From Streptomyces sp. CB01249 (lineage in GTDB: Bacteria > Actinomycetota > Actinomycetes > Streptomycetales > Streptomycetaceae), in assembly GCF_001905735.1 (NCBI RefSeq), contig NZ_LISW01000001.1, positions 1,846,568 through 1,910,567 on the forward strand: a DNA stretch of 64,000 nt. The letters are read 5' to 3'. Below are positions 47,035 to 56,567 of this stretch, in pieces. The notes under the pieces are model-generated. The model saw only the letters and a list, made by a program, of their open reading frames with translations, had not been told where the DNA came from and did not search any database. Both the position numbers and the translations under genes were made by a program. The first letter of the stretch is position 1. Each line of letters opens with the position of its first letter.

Positions 47035-47936
47035 CGGGACTCCTCCGCCCCGCCGCTTCCGGCGGCCCCCGGGCCGGAATCCGTATCGCGGTCGTGGCCC
47101 GGCACCAGACCGAGCCGTGCGCCGGGCTGCGCGGCCAGGCCCGCCGAGACCGCGGCGGCGGCCGACCGCACCACCGGCCCGTAAAGCCGCGCCGCCGCCT
47201 CGTCGAGCGTGAAGGCGAGACCGGTGAGCACGAGGGCCCCCACCGCGCGGCCGGTCGCATCGCGCACCGGGGCGGCGAGCGCACGGCGGTCGAGCCAGGC
47301 GTCGGAGCCGTCGAAGGCGTAGCCGTCCCGGGCCGCCGCGGACAGGACCGCGCGGGTCACCTCGTCGGCGGGCGCACCGTCGGGGCCGGCGGACAGCGGT
47401 TCGCGCTCCGCGGCCGGCAGGGCGGCGAGCAGGGCGAGGCCCGCTGCCCCCGAGGTGAGCGGTTCGCGGAAGCCGGGGGTCAGGCCGAGGCCGAAGTCCT
47501 GCGCCGGAGCGCGGACGTCCAGATGGATGACGGTGCGGTCGTCGCGGACCACGTACGAAGCGAACAGCCCGGTGCGCACGCGGAGTTCGTCCAGAACCGG
47601 CCCGACCCTGCGCAGCGCGGCGTCGTCGGCGAGCACACCCGCGGCCAGGCCGAGGAGCCGGGGTCCCGGCCGGTAGCTGCCCCCCGGGCCCGGCTCGGCG
47701 TAGCCCGACGCGGCGAGCGCGCGGAGCAGCCGGTGCACGGTCGGTTTGGCCAGTCCAGTACTCCGGGCGAGGTCCGCGAGGCGATGCGGGGCGCCCGCCT
47801 CGGCGAGGGCCGTCAGGACTTCCATCGCCTTGTCCACCGGGCCGGGGGCGGGCGGTGCGATATTCGCTCCGGAGGCGCCGACGGGCAGCGCGGCGGAGGT
47901 CTGCTTCTGCGAACGACTGTTGACCGGTTTCCCCAT
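47031..47936 (-). CDS. IclR-family regulator
   Basis: 301 residues from ATG 47936. Winged HTH (KAMEVLTALAEAGAPHRLADLARSTGLAKPTVHRLLRAL) at about 35-75, then the IclR effector domain (SYVVRDDRTVIHLDV, GAAGLALLAAL, GLAFTLDEAAARLY). Divergent from the ABC importer, it is the likely local regulator of import and breakdown genes. The effector is unknown. Confidence 0.92.
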   Translation of the reverse strand: MGKPVNSRSQKQTSAALPVGASGANIAPPAPGPVDKAMEVLTALAEAGAPHRLADLARSTGLAKPTVHRLLRALAASGYAEPGPGGSYRPGPRLLGLAAGVLADDAALRRVGPVLDELRVRTGLFASYVVRDDRTVIHLDVRAPAQDFGLGLTPGFREPLTSGAAGLALLAALPAAEREPLSAGPDGAPADEVTRAVLSAAARDGYAFDGSDAWLDRRALAAPVRDATGRAVGALVLTGLAFTLDEAAARLYGPVVRSAAAAVSAGLAAQPGARLGLVPGHDRDTDSGPGAAGSGGAEESR

Positions 47937-47960
47937 GTGGCCTACCTTACCCGAACTGCA

Positions 47961-47996
47961 TTCCATTCACCGGAACGAGTGTGTTGTCCAATGGAA
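47961..47996. promoter_or_regulatory. Candidate IclR operator
   Basis: TTCCATT (47961-47967) and AATGGAA (47990-47996) are inverted, and GGAACGA occurs twice (47972-47978 and 47993-47999). The second arm overlaps the importer gene's ATG, so binding would block expression. Confidence 0.4.
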
Positions 47997-49565
47997 CGAA
48001 TACGTGAAGGGGGAGGCGGCCCGGGACTCGGGTTCTCCCGCCGTTCGGTGCTGCGCCTGAGTGGCCTCGCGGTGCCCGCTCTCGCCGCTCCCGCCCTGCT
48101 GACCGGGTGCGGAGCCCCGTCGGCGGCCTCGGCCGGCAATGTGCTGCGGGTCTCCCAGACCGGGGACCCGAAGACGATGGACCCGCACAAGCAGGGCGAC
48201 ATGACGTCGATGAACGCCCTGATCAACATGTTCGACACGCTCACCACGCGGGGCCGCGACAACTCGCTCCAGCCACGGATCGCCCTGTCCTGGAAGGCCG
48301 TTGAGCCCAAGGTGTGGCGGTTCGAGCTGCGCCGGGGCGTCACCTTCCACAACGGGGAGCCGTGCGACGCCGAGGCCGTCCGCTTCAGCATCGAGCGGCT
48401 GCTCGACCCCGCGACGAAGTCGCCCATCGTGGAACTGCGTTACGTCGAAGGCGTCAAGGTGGTCGACCCGTACACGGTCGATGTCCGCACCTCGGTGCAC
48501 GACCCGATCCTTCCCGCGAAGCTGTCCCTGTTCGGCGGCGTCGTCGTACCCCCGCGCTACCTCGCGAAGGTCGGCGACGAGGGCTTCGCCGCACACCCGG
48601 TGGGCACCGGCCCGTTCACGTTCCGGCACTGGCAGCGCGACCACGAACTGCGCCTCGCCGCCTACGACCACCACTGGCAGGGCCGCCCGCACGTCGACGA
48701 ACTCGTCTTCGTACCCGCCCCCAACTCCTCCTCCGCGCTGGCCGCGTTGCAGAGCGGGGGCGTCGACATCGTGGCGGGCATGACCCCCGACGCGGCGCAG
48801 CAACTGGCCGGCTACCCGGGCGTGGAGATCGGCCACCACACCGGCATCCGCACCTCGTACCTCTCGCTCGACACCCTCACCGAGGGACCGCTGCGCGACC
48901 GGCGCGTACGGCAGGCGCTCAACCACGCCATCGACGTGCCCCTGCTCATCAAGGCCGTGCTCGGCGGGAAGGCCACCGAGGTCCCGGCGATGATCCCGCG
49001 CGGTGCCTTCGGTTTCGACGAGTCCGTGAAGCCCTTCGAACGTTCGCTCACCAAGGCCCGCGCACTGCTGGCCGAGGCCGGTCACCCCGACGGCATCAGC
49101 ACCTCGATCACCGCCTCCAACCTGGACGCCAACGTGGCCGAGGCCATCGCCGGCCTGCTGGCCCGCACCGGTGTCCGGGCCAGGGTGAACCTGCTCGACC
49201 CGGGCACGTACTCCCAGCGCCTCACCTCCTCCAACCACGGCGCGCTCGGCCCCATCTATCTCGCCGCGTCCACCGTCTGGACCATGGACGGCGAGAGCAT
49301 GCTCCAGTCGAACGTGCGCAGCGACCGGCGGCAGAGCCGCTGGCACCACAAGCGCGCCGACCAGCTCGTGGACCGCGAGGAACTGTCCGTCGATCCGGAC
49401 GTGCGCCGCCGCGCCTTCTCCGAACTCCAGCAACTCATCAAGGACGAGGCGCCGTTCGTTCCCCTCTACCAGATCGACAACATCTACGTGCACAACACCC
49501 GGCCGAGCTGGACGCCCGGCGCCGCAGGGGTGCTGGACATGGCGAGCGCGAAGGTGGCCGTGTGA
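47991..49565 (+). CDS. Dipeptide-type ABC importer, substrate-binding lipoprotein
   Basis: 524 residues. N-terminal FSRRSVLRL (Tat-like) and the lipobox LLTGCG near residue 40 anchor it outside the membrane. Family 5 binding protein: GDPKTMDPHKQGDMTS, PKVWRFELRRGVTFHNGEPCDAEAV, HPVGTGPFTF, VRQALNHAID. It is the first gene of a five-gene operon with overlapping starts. These proteins bind peptides, nickel or glycosides; the ligand here is unknown. Confidence 0.92.
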   Translation: MERIREGGGGPGLGFSRRSVLRLSGLAVPALAAPALLTGCGAPSAASAGNVLRVSQTGDPKTMDPHKQGDMTSMNALINMFDTLTTRGRDNSLQPRIALSWKAVEPKVWRFELRRGVTFHNGEPCDAEAVRFSIERLLDPATKSPIVELRYVEGVKVVDPYTVDVRTSVHDPILPAKLSLFGGVVVPPRYLAKVGDEGFAAHPVGTGPFTFRHWQRDHELRLAAYDHHWQGRPHVDELVFVPAPNSSSALAALQSGGVDIVAGMTPDAAQQLAGYPGVEIGHHTGIRTSYLSLDTLTEGPLRDRRVRQALNHAIDVPLLIKAVLGGKATEVPAMIPRGAFGFDESVKPFERSLTKARALLAEAGHPDGISTSITASNLDANVAEAIAGLLARTGVRARVNLLDPGTYSQRLTSSNHGALGPIYLAASTVWTMDGESMLQSNVRSDRRQSRWHHKRADQLVDREELSVDPDVRRRAFSELQQLIKDEAPFVPLYQIDNIYVHNTRPSWTPGAAGVLDMASAKVAV

Positions 49566-50545
49566 TGAGCCAGACCCTGACCGCACCCGGCGTACAGGTC
49601 TCCGGGCCCAGTCGCGCCTGGGCCGTCCTGCGGCCCGCCGTCTCCCGCCTCGGCACCGCACTCCTGGTCCTGCTGTGCACCGCCACCGTCGTGTTCTTCC
49701 TGGTACGCCTTTCCGGCGACCCGGTGAAGGTGATGCTGCCCCCCGACGCCACCGCCCAGCAGGAGGCCGTGCTGCGGCACAGCCTGGGCCTTGACCGGCC
49801 GCTGCTCACGCAGTACCTGGACTACCTGTGGGGCCTGCCGCGCTTCGACTTCGGCAACTCCCTCTTCTACAACCAGCCGGTCCGCACGGTCCTGGCCGAC
49901 CGCATCCCCGCGACGCTGCTGCTCGCGGCCGGCGCCCTCGTCGTGACGCTGGTGATCGCCCTGCCCGCCGGCACGATCGCCGCGATGCGGCGCGGCAAGG
50001 CCGCCGACCGCGGTGTCATCACGGCCGTCCTGATCGGCCAGTCGACCCCCGCCTTCTGGGTGGGCATCCTGCTCATCCTCGTGTTCGCCGTCGGCCTGCA
50101 CGCGCTGCCCGCCTCCGGATACGGCACCTTCGCCCACCTCGTACTGCCGTCGGTCACCCTGGCCGTCTACTCCGTCGCCGTCGTCGCACGGCTGCTGCGC
50201 TCCTCACTGATCGACGTGCTCGGCTCCGACCACATCCGTACGGCACGCGCCCGCGGCCTGGGACCGGTACGCACCGTGCTCCGGCACGGACTGCGCAACG
50301 CGTCGCTGCCCGTGGTGACGGTCGTCGGGCTGGAGATCGGCAGCCTGCTCGGCGGCGCGATCCTCACCGAGCAGGTCTTCTCCTGGCCCGGCGTCGGCCA
50401 GCTGACTGTCCAAGCCATCGCCAACCGCGACTTCCCCCTGGTCCAGGGCACCGTGCTGCTGTTCGCCGCCACCTTCGTCGTGGTGAACCTGCTCGTGGAC
50501 CTGTCCTACGGCCTCCTCGACCCGAGGGTGAGGAACTCCCGATGA
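49565..50545 (+). CDS. ABC importer permease, DppB type
   Basis: 326 residues; ATG shares one base with the preceding TGA. Six membrane segments. The permease loop is SDHIRTARARGLGPVRTVLRHGLRNA, followed by GGAILTEQVFSWPGVG, as in DppB/OppB. Confidence 0.93.
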   Translation: MSQTLTAPGVQVSGPSRAWAVLRPAVSRLGTALLVLLCTATVVFFLVRLSGDPVKVMLPPDATAQQEAVLRHSLGLDRPLLTQYLDYLWGLPRFDFGNSLFYNQPVRTVLADRIPATLLLAAGALVVTLVIALPAGTIAAMRRGKAADRGVITAVLIGQSTPAFWVGILLILVFAVGLHALPASGYGTFAHLVLPSVTLAVYSVAVVARLLRSSLIDVLGSDHIRTARARGLGPVRTVLRHGLRNASLPVVTVVGLEIGSLLGGAILTEQVFSWPGVGQLTVQAIANRDFPLVQGTVLLFAATFVVVNLLVDLSYGLLDPRVRNSR

Positions 50546-51453
50546 CCACCACCGCCCCCGCCCCCACGGCCCCTTCCACCGCCCCCGCTCCCGTCTCCGC
50601 CCAGCCCTCCGTGCTGCGCTCACTGCTCCGCAACCGGCTCGCCGCCGTCGCGCTCGTCTTCCTCCTGCTGATCGTCGTGTGCGCGCTGTTCGCACCCCTG
50701 ATCGCGCCCGCCGACCCGGCCGCCCAGAACCTCCTCGGCAGGCTCCAGCCGCCCGCCTGGCAGCCCGGGGGCGACAGCGCCCATCTGCTCGGCACCGACC
50801 AGCTCGGCCGCGACCTGCTCTCCCGGGTCGTCTACGGCACCCGGGTCTCCCTGCTCGTCGGCGCGGGCGCGGCCCTGCTCGCCGGTGTGATCGGCACCCT
50901 CGCCGGCCTCGCCTCCGGGTACCTCGGCGGCTGGACCGACCGGGTCGTGATGCGGTTCGCCGACGTCCAGCTCGCCTTCCCCGCGATCCTGCTGGCGCTC
51001 GCCGTCGTCGGATTCGTCGGCTCGGGCCTCGGCTATGTGATCCTCGTGATCGGCGTCACCGGCTGGGTGTCGTACGCCCGCGTCGTGCGCTCCGAAGTCC
51101 TGTCGCTGCGCACCCGCGACTTCGTCACCGAGGCCCGCGCGATCGGCGTCGGCGACCTCGCCATCATGCGGCGCCACCTGCTGCCCAACGTCATGGCACC
51201 CCTGGCCACCATCGGCACGCTGCACATCGCGTCCGCCATCGTCGCCGAGGCGTCGCTCAGCTACCTGGGCCTCGGCGTCCCCAAGGAGACGGTGACCTGG
51301 GGCGGCATGCTCGCCGACGGACAGCTCTACCTCGGCACCTCCTGGTGGATCGCCGTCTTCCCCGGCATCGCCCTCATGCTCACCTCGCTCTCCATCAACA
51401 TCCTGGGCGACGCGCTGCGCGACGTCGCGGACCCGAAGGCGTACCGCCGATGA
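50542..51453 (+). CDS. ABC importer permease, DppC type
   Basis: 303 residues; ATGA overlap. The N-terminal OppC_N-type segment is followed by GTDQLGRDLLSRVVYGTR and the loop FVTEARAIGVGDLAIMRRHLLPN. It pairs with the DppB-type permease to form the channel. Confidence 0.93.
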   Translation: MTTTAPAPTAPSTAPAPVSAQPSVLRSLLRNRLAAVALVFLLLIVVCALFAPLIAPADPAAQNLLGRLQPPAWQPGGDSAHLLGTDQLGRDLLSRVVYGTRVSLLVGAGAALLAGVIGTLAGLASGYLGGWTDRVVMRFADVQLAFPAILLALAVVGFVGSGLGYVILVIGVTGWVSYARVVRSEVLSLRTRDFVTEARAIGVGDLAIMRRHLLPNVMAPLATIGTLHIASAIVAEASLSYLGLGVPKETVTWGGMLADGQLYLGTSWWIAVFPGIALMLTSLSINILGDALRDVADPKAYRR

Positions 51454-52277
51454 CCGACTCCGCACAGACCCCGCCCGCCGAGCCCGTCCTCGAATTCCGG
51501 GACCTCCGCGTCGACTTCGCACTCGCCTCCTCCACCGTGCACGCCGTACGCGGAGTGAACCTCTCGGTCGCCGCCGGCGAGACGCTGGCCGTCGTCGGCG
51601 AGTCCGGCAGCGGCAAGTCCGCCACCGCCCTGTCCGCGATGCGCCTGAACCCGGAACCTCCGTGCGTGTACGCGGGCGGCCAGGTGCTGCTCGACGGCCG
51701 GGACGTACTCGCCCTGCGCGAGAAGGAACTCCGCAAGATCCGCGGCTCCCGGATTTCCATGGTCTTCCAGGATCCGATGACCAGCCTCGACCCCCTCCAG
51801 CGGGTGGGGGACCAGGTGTCCGAGGTGCTGCGGCTGCACGGCGACCACACCCGCGCCGAGGCCCGCCGGGCCGCGCTGACCGCGCTGGACGAGGTCGGCA
51901 TCCCCGACCCGGAGCGGCGCTACGGGCAGTACCCGCACGAGCTCTCCGGCGGTCTGCGCCAACGCGTCATGATCGCGTCCGCCCTCGTGGCCCGCCCCCG
52001 CGTCCTCATCGCGGACGAGCCCACCACGGCGCTCGACGTGACGGTGCAGCGACAGATCCTGGAGCTACTCGTACGGCTCCAGCGGCGCCACGGCATGGCC
52101 GTGCTGCTGATCACCCACGACCTGGGCGTCGTCGCCGAGACCGCCGACCGCGTCGTCGTCATGCGGCACGGCGAGGTCGTTGAGACCGGCGACGTCGAAC
52201 AGGTCTTCACGCGCCCCGCCGCCCCGTACACACGCGAGCTGCTGGCCGCCACCCCCCGACTGGAGCCCGTCGCATGA
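51450..52277 (+). CDS. ABC importer ATPase, DppD type
   Basis: 275 residues; ATGA overlap. Walker A GESGSGKS (about 51), Q-loop [10 protein letters not shown], signature LSGGLRQR, Walker [13 protein letters not shown] and His-loop ITHD. Complete NTPase. Confidence 0.94.
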   Translation: MTDSAQTPPAEPVLEFRDLRVDFALASSTVHAVRGVNLSVAAGETLAVVGESGSGKSATALSAMRLNPEPPCVYAGGQVLLDGRDVLALREKELRKIRGSRISMVFQDPMTSLDPLQRVGDQVSEVLRLHGDHTRAEARRAALTALDEVGIPDPERRYGQYPHELSGGLRQRVMIASALVARPRVLIADEPTTALDVTVQRQILELLVRLQRRHGMAVLLITHDLGVVAETADRVVVMRHGEVVETGDVEQVFTRPAAPYTRELLAATPRLEPVA

Positions 52278-53092
52278 CCACGACCCCGCTGCTCGAGATC
52301 GAAGGACTGCGCAAGGAGTTCCCCGGCCGGCCGCCGAGCGTCGCCGTGGACGATGTCTCGCTCACCGTCCGGGAAGGCGAGACCTACGCCTTGGTCGGCG
52401 AGTCCGGCTGCGGCAAGACGACGCTCACCCGGCTGCTGCTGCGGCTGCTCGAACCCACCGCCGGCAGCGTACGGTTCGACGGCACGGACCTCCTCGCCCT
52501 GAAGGGGGCGGCGCTGAGGCCACTGCGCCGGCAGATGCAGGTCGTGCTTCAGGACCCGTACTCCAGCATGAACCCGCGACTCCGCATCGCCGACATCGTC
52601 GGGGAGCCCCTGGTCACCCACGAGGAATGGGCCCGCGGGCGGCGCGGCCGGGCGAAGGCACGCGACCGGGCCGGGGAACTCCTCGACGCCGTCGGCCTGG
52701 ACGCGGGCATCCTCGACCGCTATCCGCACGAGTTCTCCGGCGGGCAGCGCCAGCGCATCTCCATCGCACGGGCCCTCGCGCTGGAACCGCGCCTGGTCGT
52801 GCTGGACGAACCGACGAGCGCGCTCGACGTGTCCGTGCAGGCCCGCGTACTCGACCTGCTCGCCGATCTCCAGGACCGCCTCGGCCTGACCTACTTCTTC
52901 ATCTCGCACAACCTGGCCGTGGTGCGGCAGATCGCCGACCGGGTGGCCGTGATGCGACAGGGCCGCATCGTCGAGTCCGGCACCGCGGACCAGGTGTTCA
53001 CCTCGCCCGAGGACGCCTACACCCGGCGCCTCCTGGACGCCGTACCCGTCCCCGAAGCCGGCCGCCGGATCCTGGGAGGCGTCGGCGCGTGA
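52274..53092 (+). CDS. ABC importer ATPase, DppF type
   Basis: 272 residues; ATGA overlap. Walker [10 protein letters not shown]-loop [10 protein letters not shown], signature FSGGQRQR, Walker [13 protein letters not shown], His-loop ISHN. Last gene of the importer operon; convergent with the ROK gene, 8 bases away. Confidence 0.94.
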   Translation: MTTTPLLEIEGLRKEFPGRPPSVAVDDVSLTVREGETYALVGESGCGKTTLTRLLLRLLEPTAGSVRFDGTDLLALKGAALRPLRRQMQVVLQDPYSSMNPRLRIADIVGEPLVTHEEWARGRRGRAKARDRAGELLDAVGLDAGILDRYPHEFSGGQRQRISIARALALEPRLVVLDEPTSALDVSVQARVLDLLADLQDRLGLTYFFISHNLAVVRQIADRVAVMRQGRIVESGTADQVFTSPEDAYTRRLLDAVPVPEAGRRILGGVGA

Positions 53093-53100
53093 GGGCGGCC

Positions 53101-54057
53101 CTAGCTCCCCGACAGCACCAGCCCCGCCGCCCCCAGCAGCGTGCCGGTGTCCGCGGCCTCGCCCAGGACCACGGTGGGCAGCTCGCCGCCGCCGAGCGCG
53201 TCGGCGCGCAGCCGCGACTCGACCAGGGCCCGGAACGGCTCGCCGCCGTCCAGGGCCTCGCCGTGCAGCACGAACAGGCCGCACGCGAACAGCTGCTGGA
53301 CGGTGGCCAGGCCCAGCACCAGGTTCTCCGCGTACCGGTCGACAAGACGGGCGGCGGCCGGTGCGTCGGACGCCACCAGGGCCGCCAGCGTGGCCTCGCC
53401 CTGCGAGAAGCCGTGCTCGGCGGCGCGCTCACGCAGCCACCGGGTCGTCGCCACGGTCTTCCAGCAGCCACGCCGTCCGCAGGTACAGAACTCACCGCTC
53501 GCGGTGACCGTCATGTGGGCACCGCTGCGGCCGCCGGCCGGGGCGAGCACCTCCCCTTCGTAGAGGATGCCGACGCCGAGGACGTCGCCGGTCGCGACGG
53601 AGGCGAACGAGCGCCGGCCGCGCCCCGCACCGAACCAGCGGTCACCGAGCACCTGCACACGCGCCCGGTGCTCGACCCGCACCGGTGCGCCCGACAGGTC
53701 CGCGAGCCGGTCGGCCACCGGGTGGCCGCGCAGCGCCGGGGCGTCGTTCACCTCGATGATCCGGCCCGCCACGGGGTCCACCACACCGGCCGCCGCCACG
53801 CCCACCCCGAGCAGGGACTGCCCGTCGAAGACCGCAGCGGCCTCGCGCAGCGCCGCGTCCACCAGGGACGGGTCCGAGCCGGCCGGGTCGAAGCGGGCCT
53901 CCGTCCGCGCGCGCACGGCTCCGGCGCGGGTGAGCAGCGCGGCACGCACCAGACCGGGCAGCACCTCGACGGCGCCCAGCACACCGCCGTCCCGGCCGGC
54001 CGGCTCGTCCGGCCGCAGGTCGGGAACCAACCGCAAAGGAATACGTTCATGCGCCAT
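53101..54057 (-). CDS. ROK-family protein lacking the catalytic Asp
   Basis: 318 residues. ROK fold with [12 protein letters not shown] and the zinc motif CTCGRRGC. The usual active-site stretch E-N-D-A-N reads E-H-R-A-R, so the catalytic base is Arg, and the Glu after the Cys motif is Lys. There is no N-terminal HTH. It is probably not a sugar kinase; a sensor or scaffold role is possible. Divergent from the creatininase gene. Confidence 0.8.
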   Translation of the reverse strand: MAHERIPLRLVPDLRPDEPAGRDGGVLGAVEVLPGLVRAALLTRAGAVRARTEARFDPAGSDPSLVDAALREAAAVFDGQSLLGVGVAAAGVVDPVAGRIIEVNDAPALRGHPVADRLADLSGAPVRVEHRARVQVLGDRWFGAGRGRRSFASVATGDVLGVGILYEGEVLAPAGGRSGAHMTVTASGEFCTCGRRGCWKTVATTRWLRERAAEHGFSQGEATLAALVASDAPAAARLVDRYAENLVLGLATVQQLFACGLFVLHGEALDGGEPFRALVESRLRADALGGGELPTVVLGEAADTGTLLGAAGLVLSGS

Positions 54058-54098
54058 GCGCCGACTCTGTCATGCCCCCGGACCGGGGAGACAGCGGC

Positions 54099-54893
54099 AT
54101 GACCCACCGCAATCTCACCGAGACCACCTGGCGCGAGACACGGGCGGCGGCGCCCGAGGCGATCGCCGTCCTGCCGATCGGCTCCCAGGAGCAGCACGCC
54201 GAACACCTGCCGATGGGCACCGACACGATGCTCGCCGACGCCGTGGTCTCCCGCGCCCTGGCCCTGCTCGACGAGCGCGCCGCCACCGGGGAGGCCGTGC
54301 CCGCCCTCGTACGCCTGCCGACCCTGCCGTACGGACACAGCCCGCACCATCTGTTCGCGGCGGCGCTCACCCTGTCGGCGCCGGTGCTCGGCATGGTGCT
54401 CGACGAGCTCCTCGACTCGCTGGCCGCCTGCGGCTACCGCCGGGTCCTCGTCGTCAACGGTCACGGGGGCAACGACGAGATCATGCGGCTCGCGGTCAAG
54501 CGGTTCGCGCTGCGCGCCGACGTGACGGCGGCCGCGTGCTCGTACTGGACGCTCACCGACACCGGTGAGCCCGCCGACGCGGTGGAACCGGACGGCCTGG
54601 TACCCGGACACGCCGGCTGGTTCGAGACGTCGCTGATGCTGGCCGCGCAGCCGGAGCTGGTACGGGACGAGCGGGCCGGGCACGCACCGGTCGAGCCCCC
54701 GCCCCTCTTCGACAAGCCGCCCTATCCCGGACTCACCGTGGAGCGGCACGGCGAATGGGAGCGGGTGGGCGGCGCCACCGACGACGCCGCCGGTGCCGAC
54801 GCCGAGCACGGCGAGCGGCTGCTCGACCGGCGTGCCCGCGGCCTGGCCCGGGCCGTGCTCGCCTTCGACGCCGCGTCGCGCCCCCTCGCGTGA
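54099..54893 (+). CDS. Creatininase-family amidohydrolase
   Basis: 264 residues; GGGGAG precedes ATG 54099. Metal-site motifs LPIGSQEQHAEHLPMGTDT (Glu, His, Asp), VNGHGGN and HAGWFETS are all intact. The family opens cyclic amides or removes formyl groups (creatinine, FAPy compounds, mycofactocin precursor). Here it heads a group with the enolase-superfamily enzyme and RidA. Confidence 0.9.
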   Translation: MTHRNLTETTWRETRAAAPEAIAVLPIGSQEQHAEHLPMGTDTMLADAVVSRALALLDERAATGEAVPALVRLPTLPYGHSPHHLFAAALTLSAPVLGMVLDELLDSLAACGYRRVLVVNGHGGNDEIMRLAVKRFALRADVTAAACSYWTLTDTGEPADAVEPDGLVPGHAGWFETSLMLAAQPELVRDERAGHAPVEPPPLFDKPPYPGLTVERHGEWERVGGATDDAAGADAEHGERLLDRRARGLARAVLAFDAASRPLA

Positions 54894-54922
54894 CCCCCAC
54901 CACCCCACACAAGGAAGTGCAC

Positions 54923-56050
54923 ATGAAGATCACCGAGGTCGACGTCCACGTCGTCAACCTGCCCCTCGTCAACCCGTTCACCAGCTCCTTCGAGACGAAG
55001 ACCGGGGAGACGCGCACCGTGGTGCGCATCAGGACCGACTCCGGCGTCGAGGGCTGGGGCGAGACCATGTGGGGCCGACCGGTCGCCGCGATCGTCCGCG
55101 ACCTCGCCGAGGACCTGATCGGTACCAGCCCGTTCGCCCTGGAGGCTTTCCACCGCCGCCACCACATGGTGCCGTTCTTCTACGGCTACCTGGGATACGC
55201 GGCACTCGCCGCGATCGACGTCGCCTGCTGGGACGCCATGGGCAAGGCCACCGGGCAGTCGGTCACCGACCTGCTCGGCGGCCCGGTGCGCGACCAGGTG
55301 CCGCTGACCGCCCTGATCACACGCGCCGACGCCCCCGGAGCCGGTGCGGAGGACCTGCCGCGCGCCCTTGCCGAGCACACCGAGCGCGTGGTCGCCGAGG
55401 GCGGCTTCACGGCCGTGAAGCTCAAGGGCACCAAGGACGTCCAGGGCGACGTCGCGATCCTGCGGGCCGTGCGCGCCGCGCTGCCCGAGATCGACCTGCG
55501 CGTCGACCCGAATGCCGCCTGGTCGGTGCCGGACTCGATCCGGGCCGGTATCGCCCTGGAGGAACTGGACCTGGAGTACCTGGAGGACCCCTGCGTCGGG
55601 ATCGAGGGGATGAGCCAGGTCCGCCAGAAGGTGCGCATCCCGCTGTGCACCAACATGTGCGTGGTCCGGTTCGAGGACTTCGCACCCGCGATGCGGCTGA
55701 ACGCCGTCGACGTGATCCACGGTGACGTCTACAAGTGGGGCGGCATCTCCGCCACGAAGGCGCTCGCCGCGCACTGCGAGACGTTCGGCCTGGGCATGAA
55801 CCTGCACAGCGGCGGCGAACTGGGCATCGCCACGGCGGCCCACCTCGCGGTCGTCGCCAGCACCCCGGTGCTGTCGCGCGCCATCGACTCCATGTACTAC
55901 CTGCACGCGGACGACATCATCGAGCCGCTCACGCTGTCCGGCGGCAGCCTGCGGGTCCCGGACGGACCGGGTCTCGGGGTCACCGTCGACGAGGACAAGC
56001 TCCGCCACTACGCGGGGGTCAACGCCGCGGAAGGAGACCTCACCAAGTGA
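54923..56050 (+). CDS. Enolase-superfamily enzyme (mandelate racemase / muconate lactonizing group)
   Basis: 375 residues; AAGGAAG precedes ATG 54923. A capping domain is followed by a barrel: the KxK motif VKLKG (about 171), metal ligands in LRVDPNAAW, LEYLEDP and the region around VIHGDVYKWGG, then LHSGGELGI. It abstracts a proton alpha to a carboxylate; racemase, dehydratase or cycloisomerase activity cannot be told apart by eye. Overlaps RidA (GTGA). Confidence 0.88.
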   Translation: MKITEVDVHVVNLPLVNPFTSSFETKTGETRTVVRIRTDSGVEGWGETMWGRPVAAIVRDLAEDLIGTSPFALEAFHRRHHMVPFFYGYLGYAALAAIDVACWDAMGKATGQSVTDLLGGPVRDQVPLTALITRADAPGAGAEDLPRALAEHTERVVAEGGFTAVKLKGTKDVQGDVAILRAVRAALPEIDLRVDPNAAWSVPDSIRAGIALEELDLEYLEDPCVGIEGMSQVRQKVRIPLCTNMCVVRFEDFAPAMRLNAVDVIHGDVYKWGGISATKALAAHCETFGLGMNLHSGGELGIATAAHLAVVASTPVLSRAIDSMYYLHADDIIEPLTLSGGSLRVPDGPGLGVTVDEDKLRHYAGVNAAEGDLTK

Positions 56051-56451
56051 CCGCCGACAGCCCCCTCACCCCGCGCCGTGTCGTCACCACGGCCGGAGCA
56101 CCGGCACCGATCGGCGGCTACAGCCAGGGCATCGCCGCGGGCCCGTACCTGTTCACCTCGGGCTTCGGTCCGCAGGACCCGGCCACCGGCGCACTGGGCG
56201 ACACCATCGAGGAGCAGACCCGCCAGGTCCTGGCCAACGTGAGTGCCCTGCTCGCCGCCGACGGGCTCACGCTCGACGACGTGGTCAAGGCGACGGTCCA
56301 CCTCCAGGACGTGCACTGCGACTTCGCCGGCTTCGACCGCGTGTACCGGGAGCACTTCAACGAGCCGAGGCCGGTGCGCACCACGGTCGGCTCCCAGTTG
56401 ATGGGCATCCTCGTGGAGATCGACGTGGTGGCGCTGCGCCGCGCTTCCTGA
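56047..56451 (+). CDS. RidA-family enamine/imine deaminase
   Basis: 134 residues; GTG overlapping the previous stop. Typical APIGGYSQGI, TSGFGPQDPATG and the VGSQLMGILVEIDVVAL end. The expected catalytic Arg of RidA (usually before the final strand) appears as VRTTVGS. It would hydrolyse reactive imines made by the upstream enzymes. Confidence 0.9.
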   Translation: MTADSPLTPRRVVTTAGAPAPIGGYSQGIAAGPYLFTSGFGPQDPATGALGDTIEEQTRQVLANVSALLAADGLTLDDVVKATVHLQDVHCDFAGFDRVYREHFNEPRPVRTTVGSQLMGILVEIDVVALRRAS

Positions 56452-56471
56452 CCGGGGCCGGGGTTACGCGT

Positions 56472-56505
56472 CAGGGCCGGCCCGTCCGAGGACGAGCCGG
56501 CCCTG
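56472..56505. terminator. Terminator after the catabolic block
   Basis: CAGGGCCGGC (56472-56481) and GCCGGCCCTG (56496-56505), a perfect 10-bp stem with a 14-base loop, lie 20 bases after the RidA stop. Confidence 0.7.
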
Positions 56506-56567
56506 GCCCGCAGCGAGGGGCCGACCCGTCCGGCCCGGGACCGCGCCACGCCTCGTAGGATCGGCAC

